Positions 1-7,603 of a stretch of DNA of 64,000 nucleotides are shown here, one piece after another. The notes beneath the pieces are model-generated. The model saw only the letters and a program-made list of their open reading frames with translations. It was not told where the DNA came from and ran no database searches. Every line of letters starts with the position of its first letter. Positions within the stretch are counted from its first letter, which is position 1. The position numbers and the translations under genes are program-made. The DNA comes from SZUA-547 sp963669315. GTDB taxonomy: Bacteria; Pseudomonadota; Alphaproteobacteria; Rhodobacterales; Rhodobacteraceae. The DNA lies in contig OY770021.1 of assembly GCA_963669315.1 (NCBI GenBank), positions 2,418,001-2,482,000 of the forward strand, written 5' to 3'.

Positions 1-67
1 GTCACCAATGCGACCCCGGGGGCGAGTTGAGAGGTTGACGGCGCACTGGCGGCCGGGTCGCTGAAGG

Positions 68-244
68 ATGAGCAGGAGTGAAGAGTTGTCGGTCGATCTG
101 AAGTGCGTCGCTATGTGCCGCGATCATACCGACTACGCGCGTGATTTCGAGAATGCCCTCGCGGAACTGGCGGAATTGACGAGTCTCGCGATCATCGTGC
201 CTCTCATCGAGTTTTCGAAGACGATGCGCCATATGACGAAGTGA
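68..244 (+). CDS. small unknown protein, 58 aa
   Basis: I do not recognise this reading frame. It opens at ATG 68 and stops at TGA 242-244, overlapping the ATG of the next frame by one base (TGATG), the arrangement expected of translationally coupled genes. The product is mostly helical with a Leu/Ala-rich middle (residues 29-46). No properly spaced ribosome binding site is visible before the ATG; an AGG lies directly against it. Together with the next frame it could be one gene broken by a frameshift. The call is weak. Confidence 0.3.
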   Translation: MSRSEELSVDLKCVAMCRDHTDYARDFENALAELAELTSLAIIVPLIEFSKTMRHMTK

Positions 245-540
245 TGTATTCGATCATGCACCTGATCGAGAGTTTTCCGGACGAAATTCGTATCGAGGAG
301 GTTCTCAGTAAGGCGCAATCGTTTCGGCGGTCTGCGCTGCGGTGGGCCGAAGTGGCGTTCATCGGGATGGTGAACTCTGAACCAACGCGCCAAGAGTTGG
401 CGCGCCAGCTTCGTCTCGCGGATGCAACAACCAAAGCAGCGGTGCGTGAAATAGTGAACGAGATCAATAAGCGGGGTCCCGAATTCTCGCGAAAGACGGC
501 TCAAAATCGAGCCGCCGCAACCGGGTTAACCCCGATTTAG
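244..540 (+). CDS. small unknown protein, 98 aa, possible helix-turn-helix
   Basis: The frame starts at ATG 244 (or GTG 241) and overlaps the preceding 58-codon frame. I do not recognise a family. Residues around 45-75 read as three amphipathic helices with a short turn, and the stretch with TRQELARQL resembles the first helices of winged-helix regulators, but that is inference only. Base composition is less GC-rich than the genes to the right, which suggests acquired or poorly adapted DNA. It lies just upstream of an endolysin-like gene, so a phage origin is possible though unproved. Confidence 0.4.
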   Translation: MYSIMHLIESFPDEIRIEEVLSKAQSFRRSALRWAEVAFIGMVNSEPTRQELARQLRLADATTKAAVREIVNEINKRGPEFSRKTAQNRAAATGLTPI

Positions 541-557
541 CTAAAATACCGCACATC

Positions 558-586
558 TCGGGCTCCCCTGATGAATAGGAGCCCGA
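558..586 (+). promoter_or_regulatory. hairpin covering the ribosome binding site of the endolysin-like gene
   Basis: TCGGGCTCC at 558-566 is perfectly complementary to GGAGCCCGA at 578-586, with an 11-base loop. The second arm contains GGAG (578-581), the ribosome binding site 8 bases before the ATG at 590. Folded, the RNA would hide that site and limit translation. This is inferred from sequence alone. Confidence 0.55.
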
Positions 587-589
587 CCC

Positions 590-1420
590 ATGGCGTTCAG
601 CGATGCGCTGAAATCTGAAATCTTCGCCGCAGCCGAAGAACTGAAGCTTGACCCCGCCGCCCTGTTGGCGGTGGTGGAGGTGGAAAGCGGCGGCCGCGTT
701 TACGCCAGACTGGACGGCCGTGACGCGCCACTGATCCGGTGGGAGGGGCACGTGTTTCACCGCCGCCTGCCGCCCGACTTTAGAGAACGCGCGATGCAGG
801 CCGGGTTGTCCTCGCCGCGCGCCGGCGAGATCGCCAATCCTCGGAAACAGACGGACCGCTACGCAATGCTGCGCTGGGCGGAGGAGATCGACCTCGACGC
901 CGCGCCGCAGGCGGTCAGCTGGGGCGTTGGTCAGGTGCTGGGTGAAAACTGGGACTGGCTGGGCTATCGCAGCCCGCAGGAACTGGCAGCCGAGGCGTAT
1001 TCTGGCCTGACCGGTCAGATCCGCCTGATGGTCCGGTTCATCGAGCGGCGAGGCCTGCGCGAAGTGTTGCAGGAGCGGGACTGGGCCGCTTTCGCCCGCG
1101 CCTATAACGGCCCGGCCTATCGCTACGACGCACGTATGGCCTGCGCGTACGCCCGTGTGGCAGGGCGCGCGGAACCGGTGGAGGCGCGCGATCCCGAGCT
1201 CATTCAGCGGATCGGCGACAAGGGCGCGCCGGTGGCCAGGTTGCAGAGGGCGCTGCGCCGGTTGGGCCGCCCTCTGATCGTCGATGGCGAATTCGGCCCG
1301 GCCACCCGGGCGGCGCTGATCCGGTTCCAATCGGTCGAGGGGCTGACGCCGGACGGGATCGCCGGCCCCGCCACATGGGCCCGGATCGAGGCGCTGAGCG
1401 GGGTGGGGCGGGCGGCTTAG
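590..1420 (+). CDS. N-acetylmuramidase-type endolysin with peptidoglycan-binding domain
   Basis: A 276-residue peptidoglycan hydrolase. Residues about 15-195 match the phage-type N-acetylmuramidase family (DUF3380), with a probable catalytic Glu in the early motif VVEVESGG. Residues about 205-270 form a peptidoglycan-binding type 1 domain, recognisable by LQRALRRLG, then DGEFGPATRAALIRFQ and PDGIAGPATW. GGAG at 578-581 supports ATG 590. No signal peptide is seen, as in phage lysins released through a holin. No holin, tail or capsid gene accompanies it, so it may be a domesticated or remnant phage gene. It converges with the next gene, overlapping it by four bases. Confidence 0.85.
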   Translation: MAFSDALKSEIFAAAEELKLDPAALLAVVEVESGGRVYARLDGRDAPLIRWEGHVFHRRLPPDFRERAMQAGLSSPRAGEIANPRKQTDRYAMLRWAEEIDLDAAPQAVSWGVGQVLGENWDWLGYRSPQELAAEAYSGLTGQIRLMVRFIERRGLREVLQERDWAAFARAYNGPAYRYDARMACAYARVAGRAEPVEARDPELIQRIGDKGAPVARLQRALRRLGRPLIVDGEFGPATRAALIRFQSVEGLTPDGIAGPATWARIEALSGVGRAA

Positions 1421-2037
1421 GCAGGCCGCGCGCGCCGCTGGTTCAGGTTGAAGCCTACGCGATAGACCGACAGCGCGATCAGCGGTCCGAAATGAACCAG
1501 AGCCGGGCCCCATCCGCCCCAGCCATGCAGCGCCGCCCAGTGCAGCAAGGTCAGAACCGCCGCCGCATAGACCCAGCGCTGCAGGGTCTTCCATGCTTTC
1601 GGACCCATCCTCCGGACAGCGTAGTCCATCGAAGTGGCCGCCAGAGGGATGAAGATCGCGAAGGCCAGCCAGCCGGTCCAGATGGCGAGGTTCGGAAGAT
1701 CCGCCAGCGCCGCTGCGGCCGAGCCCTCATCAATCAGGTAGAGAACGGTGTGCGCCAGCGCATAGGCGAACGCCGCCACTCCAAAATAGCGCCGGTTGCG
1801 GATCAGCCAGCGCGGGCCGCGCCAGCCCTTCAGCAGCCTCGCCAGAGGCGTCGCAAGCATGGCGATGATCATGAAACGGGCGGCGAACTCGCCGGTCGGA
1901 TGCAACAATTTATGGATCGCCCGCGGGTCGTCGCCGGTCAGCACGCCGATCATCGGAATCGCCGGAAGGGCGAGGATCGCCCACAGGAAATAGGGCGAGG
2001 AGGCGATTTTCCCGAGCGTTGTAGGCAGGGCGGCCAT
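1417..2037 (-). CDS. MsrQ/ferric reductase-like haem-binding membrane protein
   Basis: A 206-residue inner-membrane protein with about six helices. It resembles MsrQ (YedZ), the haem b subunit that feeds electrons to the periplasmic methionine sulfoxide reductase MsrP. Candidate haem ligands are His46 (LLHPTGEF), His96 (ALAHTVLY) and His166 (LLHWAAL), at spacings that match MsrQ. ATG 2037 was chosen over upstream in-frame codons because GGAG lies seven bases before it and the family begins there. No msrP partner is in the window, so it may instead be a stand-alone ferric reductase-like protein. Confidence 0.75.
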   Translation of the reverse strand: MAALPTTLGKIASSPYFLWAILALPAIPMIGVLTGDDPRAIHKLLHPTGEFAARFMIIAMLATPLARLLKGWRGPRWLIRNRRYFGVAAFAYALAHTVLYLIDEGSAAAALADLPNLAIWTGWLAFAIFIPLAATSMDYAVRRMGPKAWKTLQRWVYAAAVLTLLHWAALHGWGGWGPALVHFGPLIALSVYRVGFNLNQRRARPA

Positions 2038-2128
2038 GGCGAAGCTCCAATTAGCGGAGAAGGGCGGCGCGCCGCCCCCGTTTCGCCCTTCTACGCGACA
2101 GCGCGCCTGTTCCGTCGCGGAAATCGCC

Positions 2129-3247
2129 TTAAGCCGCCAGAGCCAGCTTGGTCGACAACACGTCGATCGCCAGCGCCTCGCCGACCGCATAGTTGGTCAG
2201 GTGCCCGGCATGCACGTTCAGCCCTTCGGCCAGATGCGGGTCGTCCTGACAGGCCTGCCGCCAGCCCTTGTTCGCCAGATCGATCATGTAGGGCATGGTG
2301 GCGTTGGTCAGCGCGATTGTAGCGGTTCGGGCCACGGCGCCCGGCATGTTGGCGACGCAGTAATGCACGATGCCGTCCACCTCGAAGATCGGATCGTCAT
2401 GGGTGGTGGCGTGCGATGTCTCAAAGCATCCGCCTTGATCGATGGCGACGTCCACCAGCGCCGCGCCGGGCTTCATCTCGCCGAGTTGCGCCTTGCTGAC
2501 AAGCTTGGGCGCCGCCGCGCCGGGGATCAGCACCGCGCCGACCACAAGGTCGGCCTCGTTCACCAGCTCCTCGGTGTTGCCTTTGCTGGCGTAGCGGGTG
2601 CGGAACAGGCCGCCGAACGCATCGTCCAGATAGCGCAGACGCGGCAGCGAGCGGTCCAGCACAGTCACATCGGCGCCCATGCCCGCGGCGATCCGCGCCG
2701 CGTTGGTCCCGACCACGCCGCCGCCGATCACTGCGACTTTCGCCGGGCCGACGCCGGGCACGCCGCCCATCAGCACGCCGCGCCCGCCATTGGCCTTCTG
2801 CAGCGCCCAGGAACCGGCCTGCGGCGCCAATTTGCCCGCCACTTCCGACATCGGCGCTAGCAGCGGCAGGCCGCCGCCCGGCTGGGTTACGGTCTCATAA
2901 GCGATGGCGGTGCAGCCCGACGCCAGCAGGTCGCGGGTCTGCTCCGGGTCGGGGGCGAGATGCAGATAGGTGAACAGCAGCTGGCCCTCGCGCAGCATCT
3001 TGCGCTCATCCGCCTGCGGCTCCTTCACCTTCACGATCATGTCCGCCTCGGCGAAGACCTGCTCGGCCGTGTCGGCGATGCGCGCGCCAGCGGCGACATA
3101 GTCCGCGTCGGGAAAGCCAGCGCCAGCTCCGGCGCTGGCCTCGATCACGACTTCGTGGCCATGGGCGCCAGCCTCTCGCGCGGCGGCGGGGGTGACGCCG
3201 ACGCGATACTCCTGGTTCTTGATCTCTTTCGGGCAGCCGATGCGCAT
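2129..3247 (-). CDS. ald: alanine dehydrogenase
   Basis: A 372-residue NAD-dependent L-alanine dehydrogenase, which interconverts alanine with pyruvate plus ammonium in the cytoplasm. The N-terminal signature RIGCPKEIKNQEYRVG, Lys75 in KVKEPQ and His96 in YLHLAP match the substrate-binding residues of the family. A Rossmann motif, GGGVVGTNAA, sits near residue 175 and a catalytic Asp in VDVAIDQGGC near 270. Length is normal. It is transcribed away from an Lrp/AsnC regulator that probably controls it, and the shared 117-base gap holds repeated TGCAA elements. Confidence 0.96.
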   Translation of the reverse strand: MRIGCPKEIKNQEYRVGVTPAAAREAGAHGHEVVIEASAGAGAGFPDADYVAAGARIADTAEQVFAEADMIVKVKEPQADERKMLREGQLLFTYLHLAPDPEQTRDLLASGCTAIAYETVTQPGGGLPLLAPMSEVAGKLAPQAGSWALQKANGGRGVLMGGVPGVGPAKVAVIGGGVVGTNAARIAAGMGADVTVLDRSLPRLRYLDDAFGGLFRTRYASKGNTEELVNEADLVVGAVLIPGAAAPKLVSKAQLGEMKPGAALVDVAIDQGGCFETSHATTHDDPIFEVDGIVHYCVANMPGAVARTATIALTNATMPYMIDLANKGWRQACQDDPHLAEGLNVHAGHLTNYAVGEALAIDVLSTKLALAA

Positions 3248-3313
3248 GGCGCAATCCTTTCGCTGAAATGCGGTCCTTCAGGGCTATTCTGGCGCAAGTC
3301 GCGCGAAATGTGC

Positions 3314-3350
3314 TTGCAAAGATCGATTGTGCAATGCCGAAGAAATGCAA
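3314..3350. promoter_or_regulatory. repeated TGCAA elements between ald and its regulator
   Basis: TGCAA occurs at 3315-3319, 3330-3334 and 3346-3350, at intervals of 15 and 16 bases; TTGCA at 3314 and TGCAA at 3330 form an inverted repeat. Regular spacing in the shared ald/lrp gap suits cooperative binding by an Lrp-type octamer. The assignment is inference. Confidence 0.35.
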
Positions 3351-3356
3351 TAATAT
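3327..3356 (+). promoter_or_regulatory. candidate promoter of the Lrp-type gene, near-leaderless
   Basis: TTGTGC at 3327-3332 and TAATAT at 3351-3356 are separated by 18 bases. Transcription starting about seven bases past the -10 box would begin almost at the ATG (3365), and no ribosome binding site precedes that ATG. This suggests a leaderless or nearly leaderless message. Confidence 0.4.
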
Positions 3357-3364
3357 ACCGAATT

Positions 3365-3862
3365 ATGGCAACAGCCTCGAAGAAGTCACCAAAAACGCCG
3401 TTGGATGCGCTGGATCGAAAGATCCTGATGGCGCTTCAGCGCGAGGGGCGAATCTCCAACGCGGATCTGGCTGAGCAGGTCGCCCTCTCAGCCTCGGCCT
3501 GCCATCGCCGCGTGCGGCGGCTGGAAGAGGACGGGGTGATCGAGGGCTACGCCGCCACGCTCGATCCCCGCGCGGTCGGGCGCCGGGCCACGGTTTTTGT
3601 CGAGATCACCTTGAACAGCCAGGCCGATGAGGTGCTGGAGGCGTTCGAGGCGGGCGTCGCGCGCATCCCCGATGTGATGGAGTGCCACCTGATGGCGGGC
3701 GCGGCGGACTACATCCTGAAAGTGGTCGCCGAAGACACCGACGACTTCGCGCGCATTCATCGTCAGTATCTCGCGCGTCTGCCCGGTGTCGCGCAGATGC
3801 ATTCTAGCTTTGCGTTGCGCAAAGTGTTCAAGTCCAACGCGTTGCCGGTGGACGGAGGGTGA
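3365..3862 (+). CDS. Lrp/AsnC family regulator, probably of ald
   Basis: A 165-residue DNA-binding regulator of the feast/famine family. An N-terminal helix-turn-helix (residues about 15-60, LDRKILMALQREGRIS then LSASACHRRVRRLEEDGVI) is followed by the RAM ligand-binding domain (about 75-155). ATG 3365 fits the family N-terminus, and longer in-frame extensions run into the ald coding strand. It is divergent from alanine dehydrogenase, a pairing that in other bacteria (AldR, BkdR-like) gives alanine-responsive control. The stop at 3862 is four bases before the next start. Confidence 0.93.
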   Translation: MATASKKSPKTPLDALDRKILMALQREGRISNADLAEQVALSASACHRRVRRLEEDGVIEGYAATLDPRAVGRRATVFVEITLNSQADEVLEAFEAGVARIPDVMECHLMAGAADYILKVVAEDTDDFARIHRQYLARLPGVAQMHSSFALRKVFKSNALPVDGG

Positions 3863-3865
3863 GGC

Positions 3866-4504
3866 GTGGCGCGATCGATCGTCATTCTGCTGCACGGTCT
3901 GGGGCGGTCGCCGGCGTCCATGGCGCTGCTGGCCCGTCGTTTGGAGCGAAGCGGCTGGGCCACAGCGCGCCCCCGTTATCCGTCAACGGATCTGACGCTC
4001 GATCAGGCGCTGGAGCGTCTCATCAGTCCGGTGGGACGTCTGGCGAAGGCGGCCACCCGCGTCCATCTGGTCGGCCATTCGCTGGGCGGGCTGCTGGCGC
4101 TGTTGCTGGCGCGGCGTCAGGGGCTGGGCAATCTGGGCCGGGTCGTGCAGATCGGTTCGCCAAATGCCGGGTCGGAGGCGGCGGCGCTGGCGATGCGGGT
4201 GCCGGGCGTGCCCGGCCTGATGGGACCGGTGCTGGATCAGCTTGACGACGCGGTGCTGGTGGAGCCCGGGCCGTTCGAATTCGACCTCGGCTGCATCGCC
4301 GGCGATCTGCCGCTGGTCCCGGTGGCTCGGTTGGCGGGCGTGCGCGCGCCGAATGACGGGTTGGTTACGGTGAAAAGCGCCCTGCACCCGGCGGCGACGG
4401 ATACGACCGTTCTGAATTCGGCGCATCCGTTGCTGCCTTTCGACCCACGGGTTTCGCGGCAGGTTCATGCGTTCCTGAAAGCGGGGCGGTTCGGGTCGCG
4501 CTAG
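3866..4504 (+). CDS. alpha/beta hydrolase, lipase-like
   Basis: A 212-residue alpha/beta hydrolase. It opens with the oxyanion-hole motif LLHGLGR near residue 9 and carries the nucleophile elbow GHSLGG near residue 72. A late His (SAHPLLPF) and an Asp (PNDGLV) can complete the triad, and IGSPNAGSE following the elbow is typical of triacylglycerol lipase/PGAP1-like proteins. There is no signal peptide, so a cytoplasmic esterase is likely. The GTG start at 3866 lies four bases after the Lrp stop, so the two may be co-transcribed. Substrate unknown. Confidence 0.8.
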   Translation: MARSIVILLHGLGRSPASMALLARRLERSGWATARPRYPSTDLTLDQALERLISPVGRLAKAATRVHLVGHSLGGLLALLLARRQGLGNLGRVVQIGSPNAGSEAAALAMRVPGVPGLMGPVLDQLDDAVLVEPGPFEFDLGCIAGDLPLVPVARLAGVRAPNDGLVTVKSALHPAATDTTVLNSAHPLLPFDPRVSRQVHAFLKAGRFGSR

Positions 4505-4830
4505 AATCCCAACGCCTGCGCGCCAAAAAACGCGCCCAGCCCGGTCGCCATCGCCGCCAGCAGGCTGCGGGTGGCGAGGCCCGCGGCGAGCGCCAGCATC
4601 GCGCAGCCGAGACGAAGGGGATCGCCCGTCTCCGCCTCCTTGGGGAAGACGACCATGGGCGCGGCCAGCGCCGGGATCATCGCCATCGGCAGATAACGCA
4701 GCATGCGTTCGGCCCATTCGGGCGGGCGCCAGTCCCCGAGCAGTCCGAGGAAGGAAAACCGCACCAGATAAGTTGCGATGCCAAGCCCGATGATCGTGCT
4801 CCAGATGGCCAGTGTCGTCGGTCCGGTCAT
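4501..4830 (-). CDS. AzlD family branched-chain amino acid export subunit
   Basis: A 109-residue membrane protein with three to four hydrophobic segments, matching the small AzlD partner of AzlC exporters. Its ATG (4830) overlaps the AzlC stop in an ATGA arrangement, so the subunits are coupled. The motif ATYLVRFSFL near the first helix and the hydrophobic PMAMIPALAAPMV are typical. It converges on the hydrolase gene with a four-base overlap. Export of branched-chain amino acids is inferred from the family. Confidence 0.9.
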   Translation of the reverse strand: MTGPTTLAIWSTIIGLGIATYLVRFSFLGLLGDWRPPEWAERMLRYLPMAMIPALAAPMVVFPKEAETGDPLRLGCAMLALAAGLATRSLLAAMATGLGAFFGAQALGF

Positions 4831-5549
4831 GCGCTGTCCCTCTTTTCGCGGGCTTTGTTCATCTGAATCTCGGTCAGCACCCCGGCCAGCATGCCAAGCG
4901 TTCCGCCCGCCAGCACACCAAAGCCGAGCGGCAACCAGACAAACGAAAGCGATGCGGCGACGCCGACCAGAGCGGCGACGAAGTGGCTCGCACGTTTGAT
5001 CATCGGCGCGGCGATGGCTATGAACGCGATGGGGACGGCGAAATCCAATGACCACTCGCCGGGAATCTGTGCGCCCAGAATTGCGCCCAGCGTGCAGAAA
5101 ATCAGGTAAGAGCCGCTCGTGGGCGTCAACACGCCGTAATACCAGCCGAATTTATTCGAGAGCGTGGGTTCTTGGCCGTCGACGTAGCGCCCGATCGACA
5201 TGCCATAGGACTGATCATGCACAACATAGGCGGCGGCGACGCGGCTCCAGAACGGCGCGTCTCGCCAATACTCGGCGAGAGAGGCGGAATACATCGCCAT
5301 GCGCAGATTGATGGCGAGGCCGGTTAGGATGGCGATTGCGGCCGGCGCGTCCTCTGACAGCAGGCCGACAGCGGCGAATTGCGCGGCTCCGGCCAGCACC
5401 GTCAGCGACATGGCGACTGTTTCGATTACCGTCAGACCCGCATCGACCGCGACGACGCCGAACACCAGCGAGAACGGAATATAGGCGAGGATCAGGGGCA
5501 GGCCCGCGACAAATCCCTTCTTGTAGCTGTTCTTGAATTCCGGGCTCAT
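4827..5549 (-). CDS. AzlC family ABC-independent amino acid permease
   Basis: A 240-residue permease of the AzlC family with six to eight membrane segments. Family marks include GFVAGLPLILAYIPFSLVFG near the N-terminus, the AGAAQFAAVGLL helix and the later NLRMAMYSASLA. I prefer ATG 5549 over an upstream in-frame ATG at 5573 because GGAGGAGG lies nine bases before it. It works with the overlapping AzlD to export branched-chain amino acids or related compounds. No azlB-type regulator is adjacent, although an Lrp-type gene lies 1.7 kb away. Confidence 0.9.
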   Translation of the reverse strand: MSPEFKNSYKKGFVAGLPLILAYIPFSLVFGVVAVDAGLTVIETVAMSLTVLAGAAQFAAVGLLSEDAPAAIAILTGLAINLRMAMYSASLAEYWRDAPFWSRVAAAYVVHDQSYGMSIGRYVDGQEPTLSNKFGWYYGVLTPTSGSYLIFCTLGAILGAQIPGEWSLDFAVPIAFIAIAAPMIKRASHFVAALVGVAASLSFVWLPLGFGVLAGGTLGMLAGVLTEIQMNKAREKRDSA

Positions 5550-5647
5550 TGTCCGGCGCCTCCTCCGCGCCATCCTTCTGTTGCGAACCAGCAGGCTGTG
5601 ATAGCGCAGATAAGCGTATTCGCGCCAATCACCAGTGGTGAGGTGTT

Positions 5648-6514
5648 ATGTCAGAATTTTTGATCGCTCCCGACCCGGATCATGCGGCGCTCACCCGCGC
5701 GGTGACGGGGGTGGACCATGAGGGGAACCGGATCGAGACCCGCGTGGTCGAGGAGCGGCCGCTGACGATCTATCTGAACGGGCAGGAGATCGTCACCGCC
5801 ATGACCATCGGCGACTACCCAGACTATCTGGCGGTCGGGTATCTACGAAATCAGGGCATGCTGCTGGACGACGATACGATCATCGGCGTCGATTTCGATG
5901 CGGAGCTTGAGACGGTCGTGGTGCGCACCGAGCGCGAGACCGATTACGAGGAAAAGCTGAAGAAAAAGACCCGCACCTCAGGCTGCGCGGTGGGCACCGT
6001 CTTCGGCGACATGATGGAAAGCCTTGAGGGGCTGACGCTGCCAGACGCCAAGGTGCGCGTGAGCTGGCTTTACGCACTGGCGAAGAAGGTCAACACAGCG
6101 CCCAGCCTCTACCTGACGGCGGGGGCGATCCACGGAACCGTGCTCTGCAAGCAGGATCGGCCGATGGTCTATATGGAGGATGTCGGGCGGCACAACGCGG
6201 TCGACAAGATCGCGGGGTGGATGCTGCTGGAGGGGGAAGCCTCCGCTGACAAAACCCTCTACACGACCGGGCGGCTGACCTCCGAGATGGTGATAAAGAC
6301 CGCGATGATGGGGATCCCGGCGCTCGCGTCGCGCTCCGGCTTCACCGCCTGGGGGGTGGAGATCGCGCGCGAGGTAGGCCTGACCCTGATCGGCCGGATG
6401 CGGGGCAAGCGGTTCATCTGTTTGTCGGGGGAGGACCGATTGATCTGGGACGCCGATTTGGCGGAAGTGGAGGATGAGGCGGGCAGGCATCACAGGAAAG
6501 GGGCGGAGCGGTGA
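5648..6514 (+). CDS. fdhD: formate dehydrogenase accessory sulfurtransferase FdhD
   Basis: A 288-residue homologue of FdhD, which passes sulfur from the cysteine desulfurase IscS to the molybdenum cofactor of formate dehydrogenase. Family motifs present are RPLTIYLNG, YPDYLAVGYL, the late EDVGRHNAVDKI and GRLTSEMVIK. The usual CxxC loop appears as Cys113-Ala-Val-Gly, so only the first cysteine is kept. It opens a run of overlapping genes ending in moeA; formate dehydrogenase itself is outside the window. The next gene overlaps by four bases. Confidence 0.94.
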   Translation: MSEFLIAPDPDHAALTRAVTGVDHEGNRIETRVVEERPLTIYLNGQEIVTAMTIGDYPDYLAVGYLRNQGMLLDDDTIIGVDFDAELETVVVRTERETDYEEKLKKKTRTSGCAVGTVFGDMMESLEGLTLPDAKVRVSWLYALAKKVNTAPSLYLTAGAIHGTVLCKQDRPMVYMEDVGRHNAVDKIAGWMLLEGEASADKTLYTTGRLTSEMVIKTAMMGIPALASRSGFTAWGVEIAREVGLTLIGRMRGKRFICLSGEDRLIWDADLAEVEDEAGRHHRKGAER

Positions 6515-7062
6515 GCAGCGACGATGAGGCAATAGAGATTGAGTTCGAATGGAGCGAAGACGACATCAAGTTCGGCCATCGGGCCGTGCGAAGGAAGATC
6601 GTCGAGAACACCCAAACTGGTTGTGGTCCCTCTACGGTCATTTATGCCCTTATCGCCATTGTCCTTTTCGCGCTTATTTCGCGGATGAGCAATGACGTAG
6701 AGGGGCGCAACCTCTTCTTAATAGGCGCGTTAGCTGGAGGCAGCTTCTTTGTAGCTATAGATTACCGTCGAATCTGGGTGTTCAGAAGTAGATTAGACCG
6801 TTTGCAATTTGAGCATCTCCAACGGATCGGACCCCACCGGTACAAACTTAATCATCAAGGCATGGAAGTTTGGTCCGACGCGAGCTATGCGAAATTCGGT
6901 TGGGACCGAGTCGAAAGCGTTGAGGGTATTCAAACAGGCATCTTGCTAACTTTTTCGCCACAATCGTTTACGTACTTCCCTGATTCATGCTTACCACCGA
7001 ACCTCACCCGCACCGACCTCCTCGCCAAAATCAACACATGGCGCGAGGCCGCTGATGCCTGA
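6511..7062 (+). CDS. YcxB-like membrane protein, first of a tandem pair
   Basis: A 183-residue protein of unknown role resembling the YcxB-like family: an acidic N-terminus, a two-helix membrane hairpin (about 45-62 and 70-86), then a beta-rich cytoplasmic domain with a conserved-looking W near WDRVESVEG. GTG 6511 overlaps the fdhD stop. Most of the gene is close to 50% GC while flanking genes are near 65-75%, suggesting separate origin or relaxed selection. It is followed by a second protein of the same layout. Confidence 0.7.
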   Translation: MSSDDEAIEIEFEWSEDDIKFGHRAVRRKIVENTQTGCGPSTVIYALIAIVLFALISRMSNDVEGRNLFLIGALAGGSFFVAIDYRRIWVFRSRLDRLQFEHLQRIGPHRYKLNHQGMEVWSDASYAKFGWDRVESVEGIQTGILLTFSPQSFTYFPDSCLPPNLTRTDLLAKINTWREAADA

Positions 7063-7603
7063 TGCGCCCGACCCCGTCACGTATTCCTTCCGCTGGACGC
7101 CGGAGGTTTACGCCCAGCTCACCGTCAGGCGTCCGCCCGCCCGGCTGCGTGTGACGGGCTCGCTCGGGCAGCTTGCGGTCGCGGTGGCGGGCTGTCTGGC
7201 GCTGGTGACGGCGATCTCCGCCGCGCCGATCCTATTCGGCCTCAGCGACTCTGACGGGTTTATGCTGTCGCTCTGGGGGGCGATTGCGGCGATGTTCTCG
7301 GCGCTGGTGGTGATCTTTCCCTATGTGAAGCGCACGCGCATCGCGGCCGATCTTGCAACCCGCGTTCGGCAGGGCGAGGTGCGGGTGACGCTGGGGCCGG
7401 AAGGCATCGAATCCGTCACCGACACCGCCCGCACCTATAATAAATGGCCTTCGATCTCAGAAGTGTCGGAGGCGCCGAAGGCGACACTGCTGTGGATTGG
7501 CGCGCTGATCGCCATGCCGGTCCCGGATGAGGCGCTGCCGGAGGGCGTCGACCGGACTGAATTACTGCGGCGGATCGAAGTATGGCGAGTGGAGGGGGCG
7601 TGA
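7055..7603 (+). CDS. YcxB-like membrane protein, second of a tandem pair
   Basis: A 182-residue protein with the same plan as its upstream neighbour: short N-terminal beta strand, two membrane helices (about 36-58 and 66-88), then a beta-rich C-terminal domain with KWPSISEVSEAP and a final IEVWR helix parallel to INTWREA in the neighbour. It overlaps its neighbour by eight bases and is clearly GC-rich, unlike that neighbour. Function unknown. Its place inside a molybdenum-cofactor operon may be incidental. Confidence 0.7.
   Translation: MPDAPDPVTYSFRWTPEVYAQLTVRRPPARLRVTGSLGQLAVAVAGCLALVTAISAAPILFGLSDSDGFMLSLWGAIAAMFSALVVIFPYVKRTRIAADLATRVRQGEVRVTLGPEGIESVTDTARTYNKWPSISEVSEAPKATLLWIGALIAMPVPDEALPEGVDRTELLRRIEVWRVEGA

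Noticed and set aside
464..1594. Long minus-strand reading frame opposite the endolysin-like gene
   Set aside because: Its peptide is Arg/Pro/Gly-rich low-complexity and mirrors the plus-strand gene, which has recognisable domains and a ribosome binding site.
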